From positions 33,133 through 97,132 of the forward strand of contig JAUSAZ010000107.1 of the NCBI GenBank assembly GCA_030652255.1: 64,000 nucleotides of DNA, in the 5' to 3' direction. A model generated the notes under the pieces. The model had not been told where the DNA came from, searched no databases, and saw only the letters and a list, made by a program, of their open reading frames with translations. A program made the position numbers and the translations under genes. Every line of letters starts with the position of its first letter. Positions within the stretch are counted from its first letter, which is position 1. Shown here in pieces: positions 32,655 to 42,847 of this stretch. This DNA comes from Myxococcales bacterium. Lineage in GTDB: Bacteria > Myxococcota_A > Polyangia > Polyangiales > Ga0077539.

Positions 32655-33308
32655 ATGCAAGACACCCCGACGCCTGCCGCCGTCCCCGCCGCCGCTCCCG
32701 TGAACCCCTTCGCCGAGCCCACCGCCCTCGGGCTGCTCGGCCTCGCGGTGGGCTGCGCCGCGCTCATACCCATCGCCTTCGGGCACAGCCTCACGGTCGC
32801 GGGCTTCCGCACCGCGGCCTTCTATTGCCTCTACTTCGGCGCGGGGTGTCAGTTCCTCGCGGGGGTGATGGCGCTCGCCAACAAGAACCTCCTCGGCGGC
32901 ACCCTCTTCACCACCTTCGCGTTCAACTGGCTGATGAACTACCAGACCCTCTCGGGCCTGGCCGAGGGCCGCATCCCCGACGCGGGCATCATCCTGAGCG
33001 TCGACGTGATCTTCCTCGTGATCTTCGTCGTGCTCACCTACGCGTTCGGCTTCTTCTCGAAGCTCCTGTTCGCGTTCCTGCTCGACATCGTGGTGCTCTT
33101 CTCCTGCCGCATCCTCAAGGAGCTCACCCACTCGACGGCCTTCGCGCTGCCCATCGGCCTCGCCACCGTCGCGCTCGCGGGCATCGCGCTCTACCTGGCC
33201 TTCGCCATCCTCGTGAACTCCGCCGCGGGCCGTCCCGTGTTCCCCGTCCCGGGCCCGCTCTTCAAGGCCGCCACTGCCGGCGCGACCCCCGCCGCCGCCG
33301 CGCACTGA
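32655..33308 (+). CDS. GPR1/FUN34/YaaH-family membrane transporter
   Basis: This 217-residue protein has six membrane segments and the family opening NPFAEPTALGLLGLAVGC, similar to NPxPLGL in SatP/YaaH. SatP exports or imports acetate and succinate with protons. Other motifs are the FYCLYFGAGCQFLAGVM and FNWLMNYQT stretches. The short Ala/Pro-rich tails at both ends are likely cytoplasmic. The substrate may be acetate or another short acid. It stands alone and converges with the cupredoxin lipoprotein gene. Confidence 0.78.
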   Translation: MQDTPTPAAVPAAAPVNPFAEPTALGLLGLAVGCAALIPIAFGHSLTVAGFRTAAFYCLYFGAGCQFLAGVMALANKNLLGGTLFTTFAFNWLMNYQTLSGLAEGRIPDAGIILSVDVIFLVIFVVLTYAFGFFSKLLFAFLLDIVVLFSCRILKELTHSTAFALPIGLATVALAGIALYLAFAILVNSAAGRPVFPVPGPLFKAATAGATPAAAAH

Positions 33309-33315
33309 CGCGGCG

Positions 33316-34392
33316 CTACTCGATCACCTGCACCACACCGGCCATGCCAGCGCCCGCGTCGCTGCCGTGGAACTCACAGAAGTACGGATAGAAGCCCGCG
33401 CGGGTGAAGCGCACCGCCGCGCTCGTCCCCGATGCGACGCGGGTGATGGGGCTCATGCTCGTCCCGCGGGTGGAGGGCGAGCGCGGGTGTCCGCCGAAGT
33501 CGCCCTCCCAGGTGACCGTGTCGCCCACGCGCACCGTGACGCAGCGGGGCGAGTACGCGCTGCCCGTGGCGCCCCCGAAGCGCACCGTCGAGGCCATGGT
33601 GTAGTCCCCGGCGACGTTGCACGGCGCGAGGGCCATGAACCCGCTCCCGCGGCAGCTCCCGCTGACGCAGACCTCACCGGCGCTGCAGCGGTTTCCGCAG
33701 CCGCCGCAGTTCATCGGGTCGATGGTGGCGTCGACGCACACGCCGCCGAGGCAGCTCGAGACGGGCCCCGGGCACGCGATGTTTCCTGGGGAGCAACCCG
33801 GCGAGCACGTCCCGTTGAAGCACACGTTGCCCGCGCAGCACTGCCGGCCGCAGCCGCCACAGTGGTCGCGGTCGGTGGACGTCTGCCGACACGTGCCCCC
33901 GCAGAACGCCCCCCCGGGGCAGTCGTCGGCGATGCACGACCCGGCCACGCACGGGCGGCCCGGAGCGCAGAGGCGTCCGCAGGCGCCGCAATGGTTGGTG
34001 TCCGTCGCGAGGTTCACGCACACGCTGCCGCAGCGGAACATCGGCGACGCGCAAGCGACGTCCGCGGCCGGAGCATCGGGGCCAGGCTGGTCGACGGGCA
34101 CATCGACGACATCGGGGGCGTCGATGACAGGAGGCGTATCGATGACAGGAGGCGTGTCGACGACAGGAGGCGTGTCGATGACAGTAGGCGTGTCGATGAC
34201 CGCGGGCACATCGACGACCACGGGCACGTCGACGACCGCGGGCACATCGACGACGTCGGAGCTGCCGCGGTCGAGCGCAGGCACGTCCACCACGGGCACA
34301 TCGTTCGGAGTGCCCGCATCGGTCGACCCATCGACTACCGACGACGAACACCCAACCAGGGTCACCAGGAGTGCAATCATCGGGACGCGCAT
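33316..34392 (-). CDS. Lipoprotein with Cys-rich repeats and a C-terminal cupredoxin-like domain
   Basis: This 358-residue protein has a signal ending in LVTLVGC, a stalk of repeated VIDTPPV/VVDVP units, three or four Cys-rich repeats (for example CVNLATDTNHCGACGRLC), and a C-terminal plastocyanin/azurin-like domain. That domain has VRVGDTVTWEGDFGGH near the start and FYPYFCEFHGSDAGAGMAG near the end, giving His, Cys, His and Met in the order of type-1 copper ligands. The Cys-rich repeats look like the MXAN_6577-type motif. It is likely a surface-anchored copper protein in electron transfer. The ATG at 34392 gives a short n-region. Confidence 0.82.
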   Translation of the reverse strand: MRVPMIALLVTLVGCSSSVVDGSTDAGTPNDVPVVDVPALDRGSSDVVDVPAVVDVPVVVDVPAVIDTPTVIDTPPVVDTPPVIDTPPVIDAPDVVDVPVDQPGPDAPAADVACASPMFRCGSVCVNLATDTNHCGACGRLCAPGRPCVAGSCIADDCPGGAFCGGTCRQTSTDRDHCGGCGRQCCAGNVCFNGTCSPGCSPGNIACPGPVSSCLGGVCVDATIDPMNCGGCGNRCSAGEVCVSGSCRGSGFMALAPCNVAGDYTMASTVRFGGATGSAYSPRCVTVRVGDTVTWEGDFGGHPRSPSTRGTSMSPITRVASGTSAAVRFTRAGFYPYFCEFHGSDAGAGMAGVVQVIE

Positions 34393-34470
34393 GCTGCGAT
34401 CGTCCCAGGATGGTGCCGTGCTCCGCAATGACCCTGCGAAGCCGTGTGCCCAATCGGCCGGACGACCGCT

Positions 34471-35466
34471 CTACCCCTGCGCTGGTCCCTGTCCGCCAGG
34501 GGGATATCCGCCACCGCCACCGCCACCGGGCGGGGGCCACCCGCCCTGCTGCGGCGCCCCGTAGGGATTCGGCCCCGACTGCGGCTGGTTGTACCCCTGC
34601 TGCGGCGCTCCCATCGGCGGGCCGTACCCCTGCTGCGGCGGGCCGTACCCCTGCTGCGGTGCTCCCATCGGCGGGCCGTACCCCTGCTGCGGCGGGCCGT
34701 AGCCCTGCTGCGGCATCCCCATCGGCGGGCCGTACCCCTGCTGCGGCATCATGCCCATCGGGGCGGCGTTGGCCGGGTCGGACTCCCACGCGCGCACCTT
34801 CGAGCGGCGCAGCGCGAAGAGCCCGACCGCGATCAGCAGGTTGACCACGCCCCCGCCCGCGCTCGCGTAGGCCTCCTCGCGGCGGCGGCGCGCGATCGAG
34901 TACCAGAAGTCCGGCCCGAGCACGCTGCGGTAGCCCGACCCGTAGCTGCGGCTCGCCGAGTACGAGGCCTGGCGGTCGGCGCTGCCCGCCCGGTCGAGCA
35001 TGTACGCCGCGTAGGCGAAGGCCCCGAGGGCCATCAGCGTGAAGACCATCCCGAACGCCAGCGCCACGCCGCCCGGCCTGCCCGGGCGCGACGGGATCGA
35101 CTGCATCGGGGCCATCGGGCCGCCCGCCTGCACGGTGCCCGTGGTGAGCGCCTGGGCGATCTCCTGCTTCAGCCGCTCGACGTCGCCGCTGATGACCATC
35201 CACACGAGGCCCCACAGCAGCAGCCCCGGGAGGATGCCCGCGAAGATGGACAGCACCATGAGCAGCTTCACGCCCAGGTTGGGGATCTCCCACCCCAGGC
35301 TCACCGCGTTGGGGCCGTCGGGCTTCACCACGACGCCCACCATCAGGCCGGCCCCGACCACGGCGCTTCCCCCGCGGGAAAAGTGCTCGTAGCGCGGCAG
35401 GGTGGACTGGAAGAAGCCCTGGAGCTGCTGCGCCGACGCGACCGGCTGCGCGATCTGTACCCTCAT
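34471..35466 (-). CDS. Membrane protein with PQQGYGPP-repeat cytoplasmic tail
   Basis: This 331-residue protein has an N-terminal 40-residue soluble segment, three or four membrane helices (MVGVVV, KLLMVLSIFAGILPGLLLWG, VALAFGMVFTLMALGAFA, and a later VNLLIAVGLFAL), and a C-terminal low-complexity tail of six to seven units such as PQQGYGPPMG. Tyr/Gln/Gly/Pro-rich tails can drive condensation or bind partners. No enzyme domain is recognised. The gene is isolated and divergent from the RCC1 lipoprotein. Confidence 0.7.
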   Translation of the reverse strand: MRVQIAQPVASAQQLQGFFQSTLPRYEHFSRGGSAVVGAGLMVGVVVKPDGPNAVSLGWEIPNLGVKLLMVLSIFAGILPGLLLWGLVWMVISGDVERLKQEIAQALTTGTVQAGGPMAPMQSIPSRPGRPGGVALAFGMVFTLMALGAFAYAAYMLDRAGSADRQASYSASRSYGSGYRSVLGPDFWYSIARRRREEAYASAGGGVVNLLIAVGLFALRRSKVRAWESDPANAAPMGMMPQQGYGPPMGMPQQGYGPPQQGYGPPMGAPQQGYGPPQQGYGPPMGAPQQGYNQPQSGPNPYGAPQQGGWPPPGGGGGGGYPPGGQGPAQG

Positions 35467-35633
35467 GGGCCGGTACCCCTACCGTCGTTTCCGACCCGGG
35501 CACAAGGCCACCTCCCCCACCGCGCGGGCGGGCGTCACCGGGGGTCTGGGAATCCTGTCGCGCGTCGGTTTGGGAGCGCCCGGGTCCCGCGAGCTCCGAT
35601 ACGCTCGGAGGTCTCTGCGTGGAGGTTCTCTCG

Positions 35634-38600
35634 ATGACGGTCGGATCAATCAGGTTGTTGTTCGCCGCGGCCCTCGCTGCGTCGCTCGTCGGCTGCGGTG
35701 GCGCCTCGGTGGTGGGCGGCCCGGACGCCACGCCCATCGAGGTCGACGCCGGGGCAGACGCCTCGACGCTCGACGTGCCCGACGTCCCGGGCTTCGACGC
35801 GCCCGACGTCCCCGACGCGCCCGCGCCCGACGCGCCCGACGCCGCCATCGCCGACGCCGACGACGTCGCCGACGCGCCCGACGTCCCCGCGGACACCGGA
35901 CCCGTCGGGTGCGCGCGCGACGCCGACTGCGCCGCCGACCCCGCGGGGCCCGTGTGCAACCTCCTGACGGGCCTCTGCGTGCAGTGCGTCACCACCAACG
36001 ACACCTGCCCCGTCACGCAGCACTGCGACGGCGCCACCAACACCTGCGTCGCGGGCTGCCGCAGCGACGAGGGCTGCCTCAGCGCCTCCGGCGACGGCGG
36101 CGTCGCCACCCGCTACTGCGACACCGCCATCAACGCGTGCGTGGTCTGCACGTCGGACTCGCACTGCCCCAGCGGCAGCGTGTGCCGGGGCAACGTCTGC
36201 GCCTCGGGCTGCGCCGCCACCGGCTGCGACAACACCCAGATGTGCTGCGCGGGCGGCTGCGTCGACTTCCGCACCAACACCGCCCACTGCGGCACCTGCG
36301 GCAACGCGTGCGCGGCGCCCAACAGCACGCCCGCGTGCCGGGCGGGGGTGTGCGCCATCGCCGCCTGCGATGAGGGCTACGGCGACTGCGACGGCGTGCA
36401 GGCCAACGGCTGCGAGTACGACACCCGCTCCGACCCGGCCAACTGCGGCGGCTGCGGGCGCTCGTGCCCGTCGGTGCCCAACGCCACGCCCACCTGCGCG
36501 GCGTCGCGCTGCGGCTACGCCTGCGTGGCGGGCTTCGGCGACTGCGACGGCGACCCGGCCAACGGCTGCGAGACCAGCCTCGGCGCCAACCTCGCCCACT
36601 GCGGCGCGTGCGGCAACGTCTGCCCGATGCCGACCAACGGCGCGGCCGCCTGCGTCGCTGGGGTGTGCGGCGTCGGGACCTGCGGCGCGGGCTACGGCGA
36701 CTGCGACCGCAACGCCGCCAACGGCTGCGAGACCGACACCGGCAGCGCCGCCAGCCACTGCGGGATGTGCGGCCGGGCCTGCGCCATGGGCCTCGTCTGC
36801 GAGGCCGGGGCGTGCGTCGTCCCGTGCCCGCGCGGGCTCATCAACTGCGCGGGGCAGTGCGTCTCGCTCAGCTACGACCCGGAGAACTGCGGCGCCTGCG
36901 GCAACCGCTGCGCGGCCACGGCGCTCTGCGGCGGCGGGCGCTGCGTGATGACCTGCTCGGCGGGCCAGGTCACCTGCGACGGCGGGTGCACCAACACGCA
37001 GACCGACGCGGAGAACTGCGGCGCCTGCAACAACCGCTGCCCCACCGGCAACGCGTGCATGGCGGGCGTGTGCCGCGTGGCCTGCGTCGCGGGGCAGACC
37101 CTCTGCGCCGGCGGCTGCGCCGACACCCTCACCAGCAACCTGCACTGCGGCGCCTGCGGCAACGCGTGCGGCGCGGGCGAGCAGTGCATGGGCGGCGTGT
37201 GCAGGCTCACCTGCCGCGCGCCGCAGGTGGTGTGCGGCGCGGAGTGCGCCGAGCTCTCGCGCGACCCCAACAACTGCGGCATGTGCGGGCGCGTGTGCCC
37301 GACGGGCTGCTTCGCCGGGGCGTGCGCGCGGGTCGACACGCTGGAGGCGGGGACGTCCAACAACTGCGCGCGGTACACGAGCGGGAGGGTGTTCTGCTGG
37401 GGGCTGCACTCGCCCAACAGCACCTTCGCGCAGGGGATGCTCACCGCCGCGGGCGGGATGTACGGTCACCGCGCGACGCCGGTGCAGCTGCTCGACCCGG
37501 CGGGCGTTCCCCTCGAGAGCGTCGAGCAGGTGGTGATGGGCGCCAACCGCGCGTGCGCGCGGCTCACCGACGGCTCGGTGCGCTGCTGGGGCTCCGGGGT
37601 GACCATGGGCGTGGTGTCGGGCCTGCCGACGGTCACGCAGCTCTCTGGTCGCGAGACCAACTTCTGCGGCCTCGGCGCCGACGGGCGGGTGTACTGCTGG
37701 GACGGTCGGCCCCGCGCGGTCACGGCCCCGGCGCTCATCCCCCCGGTGACCCTCGCCTCGGCCCCGGTGGAGGTTCGCACCGGCGGCACCTTCACCTGCG
37801 CCCGCTTCGCCAACCGCACGGTGCAGTGCTGGGGCACCGGCACCTCCGGTCAGCTGGGCAACGGCGCGTCGCTGACGAGCGCGACGGTCCCGGTGACCGT
37901 GCGCGACCTCACCGACGCCGAGGAGCTCAGCGCGGGCCGGGACTTCGCCTGCGCCCGGCGCACCGGCGGCTCGGTGGTGTGCTGGGGCGCCAACTCCGAC
38001 GGTCAGCTCGGCGACGGCACCGTGACCAACCGCAACGTGCCCGTCACCGTGACGGGCGTGGTGGGCGCGCAGACCCTGCGGGCGGGCCTGCGGCACGCGT
38101 GCGTGATCACCACCAACGGCTCGGTGCGCTGCTGGGGCGACAACCAGTGGTCGCAGCTCGGCGACGGCACCACCACCGACCGCCCCACCTCGGTGGCGGT
38201 GTCCGGGCTCGCGGTGCAGCAGCTGCGCCTCGCGGCCTATGACCACCACACCTGCGTGGTGGGCGTCGACCGCCGGGTGTTCTGCTGGGGCGACAACCCC
38301 TTCGGCGAGGCGGGCGGCGGAACGGAGTCCGTGGCGACGCCGCAGCCGGTGCAGTTCGAGGGGGCCGACCTCACGGGCGTGACGCAGCTCGAGGTCGGCC
38401 AGGCGGTCAACGGCGCGCTGATGGCGACCACCCAGTGGCGCTGCGCGCTGCGCTCCAACGGCCAGGTGCTCTGCTGGGGCAGCCGCACCAGCGGCAACCA
38501 GGCCGGTCAGCTCGGGCGCGGCAACACCGTGCAGAGCCCGCTGCCGCTGCCGGTCACCGGGCTCGCCGACGCGCGGCAGATCGCCGTCGGGTGGCTGCAC

Positions 38601-39491
38601 GCGTGCGCGCTGCGGGCCAGCGGCACCGTGGTGTGCTGGGGCTCCAACGCGCAGGGACAGCTCGGCGACGGCACCACCACCAACCGCTCGACGCCGGTGC
38701 CGGTGCCGGGGCTCACCGGGGTCGCGGAGATCCGCTCCGGGGACTACACCACCTGCGCGCGGCTCACGAGCGGCGCGGTGCACTGCTGGGGCTACAACTT
38801 CTACGGCGAGCTCGGCAACGCCACGATGATCAACAGCTCCGTGCCGGTGCCCGTCATGGGGATCAGCGCCGCGACGCGCATCCAGATGGGGGCCAACTTC
38901 GCGTGCGCGCAGCTCGCGAACGGCCAGGCGCACTGCTGGGGTCGCAACATCGAGTCGCAGCTCGGCGACGGCTTCCGCACCAACCGCAGCGTGCCGTACC
39001 CCGTGCAGGCCTCGACGGCGACCGCCGCGGTGCCCGTGGCGCAGACCGGCTTCACCAACGTCAACTGCGACTACTACCGCTGCTACGGCCGCGTCGCTGC
39101 CGGCACCGCGCTCGGCTGGGGCTGGACCTTCCCCAACCGCGCGACCGCGCAGCCGGCCTTCAACACCGTCGAGTACAACACCCGGGTGTACGTGTTCGGC
39201 GAGCCCATCGACAACGAGTGCGAGGTGCGCTCGGACGGCACGACGTACTGCCGCGGGCGCAACGAGTTCGGGCAGATCGGCGACGGCACCGTCAGCTACT
39301 CGGCCCCGGCCTTCGTGCCCATCTCCAGCCAGTTCTCGCAGATCAGGCTGGGGCGCGGCTACGGCACCCCCTGCGCCGTCGAGCGCACCACCGGCCGCGT
39401 GCTCTGCTGGGGATGGACCGGCAACGGCGCCCTCCTCTCGGCCAACATCACGGGCCTCACCACGCGCCCCTCCGAGGTCGTCACGCCATAG
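35634..39491 (+). CDS. Giant lipoprotein: Cys-rich repeats followed by RCC1-type beta-propeller
   Basis: This 1285-residue protein starts with a lipoprotein signal ending in SLVGCGG. Residues about 30-90 are a Asp/Val/Pro-rich stalk. Residues about 95-570 contain roughly ten Cys-rich repeats of the form NCGxCGxxC, with GYGDCDxxxxNGCE motifs. From about 571 to the end are RCC1-like repeats, marked by CWGxNxxGQLGDG signatures (for example CWGANSDGQLGDG), enough for one or two seven-bladed propellers. The start at 35634 follows a perfect GGAGG; a GTG at 35619 is rejected. It is a likely outer-surface adhesin or binding protein. Myxobacteria encode many relatives. Confidence 0.85.
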   Translation: MTVGSIRLLFAAALAASLVGCGGASVVGGPDATPIEVDAGADASTLDVPDVPGFDAPDVPDAPAPDAPDAAIADADDVADAPDVPADTGPVGCARDADCAADPAGPVCNLLTGLCVQCVTTNDTCPVTQHCDGATNTCVAGCRSDEGCLSASGDGGVATRYCDTAINACVVCTSDSHCPSGSVCRGNVCASGCAATGCDNTQMCCAGGCVDFRTNTAHCGTCGNACAAPNSTPACRAGVCAIAACDEGYGDCDGVQANGCEYDTRSDPANCGGCGRSCPSVPNATPTCAASRCGYACVAGFGDCDGDPANGCETSLGANLAHCGACGNVCPMPTNGAAACVAGVCGVGTCGAGYGDCDRNAANGCETDTGSAASHCGMCGRACAMGLVCEAGACVVPCPRGLINCAGQCVSLSYDPENCGACGNRCAATALCGGGRCVMTCSAGQVTCDGGCTNTQTDAENCGACNNRCPTGNACMAGVCRVACVAGQTLCAGGCADTLTSNLHCGACGNACGAGEQCMGGVCRLTCRAPQVVCGAECAELSRDPNNCGMCGRVCPTGCFAGACARVDTLEAGTSNNCARYTSGRVFCWGLHSPNSTFAQGMLTAAGGMYGHRATPVQLLDPAGVPLESVEQVVMGANRACARLTDGSVRCWGSGVTMGVVSGLPTVTQLSGRETNFCGLGADGRVYCWDGRPRAVTAPALIPPVTLASAPVEVRTGGTFTCARFANRTVQCWGTGTSGQLGNGASLTSATVPVTVRDLTDAEELSAGRDFACARRTGGSVVCWGANSDGQLGDGTVTNRNVPVTVTGVVGAQTLRAGLRHACVITTNGSVRCWGDNQWSQLGDGTTTDRPTSVAVSGLAVQQLRLAAYDHHTCVVGVDRRVFCWGDNPFGEAGGGTESVATPQPVQFEGADLTGVTQLEVGQAVNGALMATTQWRCALRSNGQVLCWGSRTSGNQAGQLGRGNTVQSPLPLPVTGLADARQIAVGWLHACALRASGTVVCWGSNAQGQLGDGTTTNRSTPVPVPGLTGVAEIRSGDYTTCARLTSGAVHCWGYNFYGELGNATMINSSVPVPVMGISAATRIQMGANFACAQLANGQAHCWGRNIESQLGDGFRTNRSVPYPVQASTATAAVPVAQTGFTNVNCDYYRCYGRVAAGTALGWGWTFPNRATAQPAFNTVEYNTRVYVFGEPIDNECEVRSDGTTYCRGRNEFGQIGDGTVSYSAPAFVPISSQFSQIRLGRGYGTPCAVERTTGRVLCWGWTGNGALLSANITGLTTRPSEVVTP

Positions 39492-39635
39492 CGCCACACC
39501 CGCGCAGCGCGCCGACCGCCTCGCCCCACCTCCGCCTCCTCCCCTCACCCTTCCAGCCACACCGCGCATGAGCGCCCGCACCCGCCTCCTCTGCGGGAGA
39601 CCTGCGCGCTGGTGCGCCCGCTACACCGGCTCAGC

Positions 39636-39655
39636 GCATCGGGCACACCCGATGC
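39636..39655 (+). other. Perfect 8-bp-stem hairpin
   Basis: GCATCGGG (39636-39643) pairs with CCCGATGC (39648-39655) around a CACA loop. It lies between the RCC1 gene and a small membrane protein. No T-tract follows, so it is not a textbook intrinsic terminator, though it may still terminate or stabilise the upstream transcript. Confidence 0.5.
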
Positions 39656-39689
39656 ACTCACTGGATTCACAGCGCCCCACACACCCCCA

Positions 39690-39706
39690 GTCGACGCCGC
39701 GTCGAC
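39690..39706. promoter_or_regulatory. 17-bp palindrome upstream of a small membrane protein
   Basis: GTCGACGC and GCGTCGAC flank a single central C, forming a nearly perfect operator-like palindrome. It sits 35 bp before the ATG of the DUF3309-like gene, in the expected promoter zone. Confidence 0.4.
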
Positions 39707-39741
39707 CGGATCGGAAGCCCTTCACAGGAGGCTATTTCCCC

Positions 39742-39891
39742 ATGCTCATGATCATCCTCATCGTGCTCCTCGTGCTCTCCATCGGCGGCGGCGGCTGGGG
39801 CTTCTCCCGCTACGGCGCCGTGGGCCTCGGGCCGGCCGGGCTCATCCTGCTCGTGCTCGCGGTGTTGTACTTCACGGGCAACCTGCGCTGA
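39742..39891 (+). CDS. Small DUF3309-like membrane protein
   Basis: This 49-residue protein has the layout of DUF3309: an N-terminal membrane helix (MLMIILIVLLVLSI), a Gly/Trp-rich connector (GGGGWGFSRYG) and a second helix (AGLILLVLAVLYFTG). The start follows AGGAGG at 39726-39731, one of the strongest Shine-Dalgarno sites in the window. Such proteins are common in Proteobacteria and often stress-induced, but their role is unknown. A longer in-frame ORF beginning at 39568 lacks a ribosome site. Confidence 0.75.
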   Translation: MLMIILIVLLVLSIGGGGWGFSRYGAVGLGPAGLILLVLAVLYFTGNLR

Positions 39892-39967
39892 CCCGTCGCT
39901 GTTGACACAGCGCTAACACAACGCCGCCGATGAGCGCGTGTTGCTCTGGTAGCGTCTCGGGACGTCC

Positions 39968-41440
<1,473 letters not shown>

Positions 41441-41490
41441 GCTGCGTTGTGAACGTCTCACGAGGCGTCAGCCCGATGAGGAGTTGGTCA

Positions 41491-41735
41491 GCCCGGCCTG
41501 CGTCGCTGGGGTTCGGGCGTTGGCCCTCACCCCAGGCAATAACAGGGTGGCGCCCCGGACGATGTCCGGGGCTGTCGGACCGAAACTCCATGGTCCGTCC
41601 GGAAGGTCCACGCCGACCAATCGGGTTGAGCCCAGCGACGTCCCTGTTCGACAGCCCCGGACAATGTCCGGGGCGCCACCCTGCTATTGCCTGGGGTGAG
41701 GGCCAACGCCCGAACCCCAGCGACGCAGGCCGGGC
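41491..41735. repeat. Imperfect 87-bp inverted repeat (MITE/REP-like element)
   Basis: Bases 41491-41577 and 41649-41735 are reverse complements with only three mismatches over 87 bases, around a 71-bp centre. Each arm contains a smaller GC-rich palindrome, GGCGCCCCGGACNNTGTCC-like. Total length is 245 bp. The transcript could form a very long stem. No transposase is present, so it fits a non-autonomous mobile element or an assembly-relevant hairpin. The rest of the 41441-41843 intergenic gap holds no other clear feature. Confidence 0.88.
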
Positions 41736-41843
41736 TGCCCCACCTCCCAGCGACGCAGGGCGGACCTTTCGACGCTCCGAGCTCCCAGCGCCGGAGGGAG
41801 CAGACGTCGAGGCCCAGCCGACCACCGGAAGGAGCCACTGCCC

Positions 41844-42839
41844 GTGCTGAGCCGCGTCGCCGACAGCATCTACTGGATGAACCGCTACATGGAGCGCGCG
41901 GAGAACGTCGCCCGCTTCGTCGACGTGCACCTGCACCTGCAGCTCGACGCGGCCTTCGGGGCCGACGAGCAGTGGGCGCCCATCCTCGCGACCTCCGGGG
42001 ACCACGCGGCCTTCGACGCGCGCTACCCGTCGCCCACGCGCGACAACGTGCTGCGCTTCCTCAGCTTCGACGAGGCCAACCCCAACTCCATCATCTCGTG
42101 CCTGCGGGGCGCGCGGGAGAACGCCCGCGCCGTGCGCGAGGTGATCTCCTCGGAGATGTGGGAGCAGGTCAACCGGGCCTACCTCACGGTGTGCGACGCG
42201 GCCGCGGGCGACGCCCTCGAGAGCCCGCACGAGTTCTTCACCGCCGTGAAGAACGCCTCGCAGCTCTTCGTGGGCGTGACCTACCTCACCATGACCCACA
42301 ACGAGGCGTGGCACTTCGGGCGCCTGGGACGGCTGCTCGAGCGCGCCGACAAGACGTCGCGCATCCTCGACGTGAAGTACTTCCTGCTGCTGCCGACGGT
42401 GAACGACGTGGGCCTGGCCTACGACGACATCCAGTGGGGCGCGCTGCTCAAGAGCGCGAGCGCCTTCGAGATGTACCGCAAGAAGCACGGGCTGCTCTCG
42501 CCCGCCAAGGTGGTGGAGTTCCTGCTGCTGGAGCGGAAGTTTCCGCGGGCCATCCGGTACTGCGTGGTGAAGGCCGAGCGCTCGGTGCACGCCATCACCG
42601 ACACGCCCCTCGACGCGGGCGCCAGCCCCGCCGAGCGCGCCCTCGGCAGCCTCCGCACGACCCTCGACGCCAGCGAGATCCAGGCGATCATGGCCGGCGG
42701 GCTGCACGAGTACCTGGACGGCTTCCAGACGCGGCTCAACGCGGCCAGCGACGCCATCCACGAGACCTTCTTCGCGCTGCGCCCGATGACGCCCTCGATG
42801 GCGCCGCCGCCGATGTCGCAGTCGCAGTCGCAGGGCTGA
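41844..42839 (+). CDS. Alpha-E domain protein
   Basis: This 331-residue, mostly helical protein begins LSRVADSIYWMNRYMERAENVARFVDVH, the hallmark of alpha-E (COG2307). A YLTMTHNEAWHFGRLGRLLERADKTSRILD helix repeats the same acidic/arginine pattern. Alpha-E proteins are always linked to ATP-grasp and transglutaminase genes and are thought to act in the same peptide-forming pathway. A GTG start at 41844 gives the conserved N-terminus. The last 40 residues are Ser/Gln/Pro-rich and probably disordered. Confidence 0.88.
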   Translation: MLSRVADSIYWMNRYMERAENVARFVDVHLHLQLDAAFGADEQWAPILATSGDHAAFDARYPSPTRDNVLRFLSFDEANPNSIISCLRGARENARAVREVISSEMWEQVNRAYLTVCDAAAGDALESPHEFFTAVKNASQLFVGVTYLTMTHNEAWHFGRLGRLLERADKTSRILDVKYFLLLPTVNDVGLAYDDIQWGALLKSASAFEMYRKKHGLLSPAKVVEFLLLERKFPRAIRYCVVKAERSVHAITDTPLDAGASPAERALGSLRTTLDASEIQAIMAGGLHEYLDGFQTRLNAASDAIHETFFALRPMTPSMAPPPMSQSQSQG

Positions 42840-42847
42840 GCGCCGCC

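Noticed and set aside
35646..39581. A 1311-codon antisense frame over the RCC1 lipoprotein
   Set aside because: Low-complexity Ala/Arg/Gly/Val translation without motifs; it mirrors a clear lipoprotein gene and is an artefact of base composition.
39636..39655. Intrinsic terminator for the RCC1 gene
   Set aside because: The hairpin is perfect but no U-tract follows, and it is 145 bp after the stop codon, so it is listed only as a hairpin.
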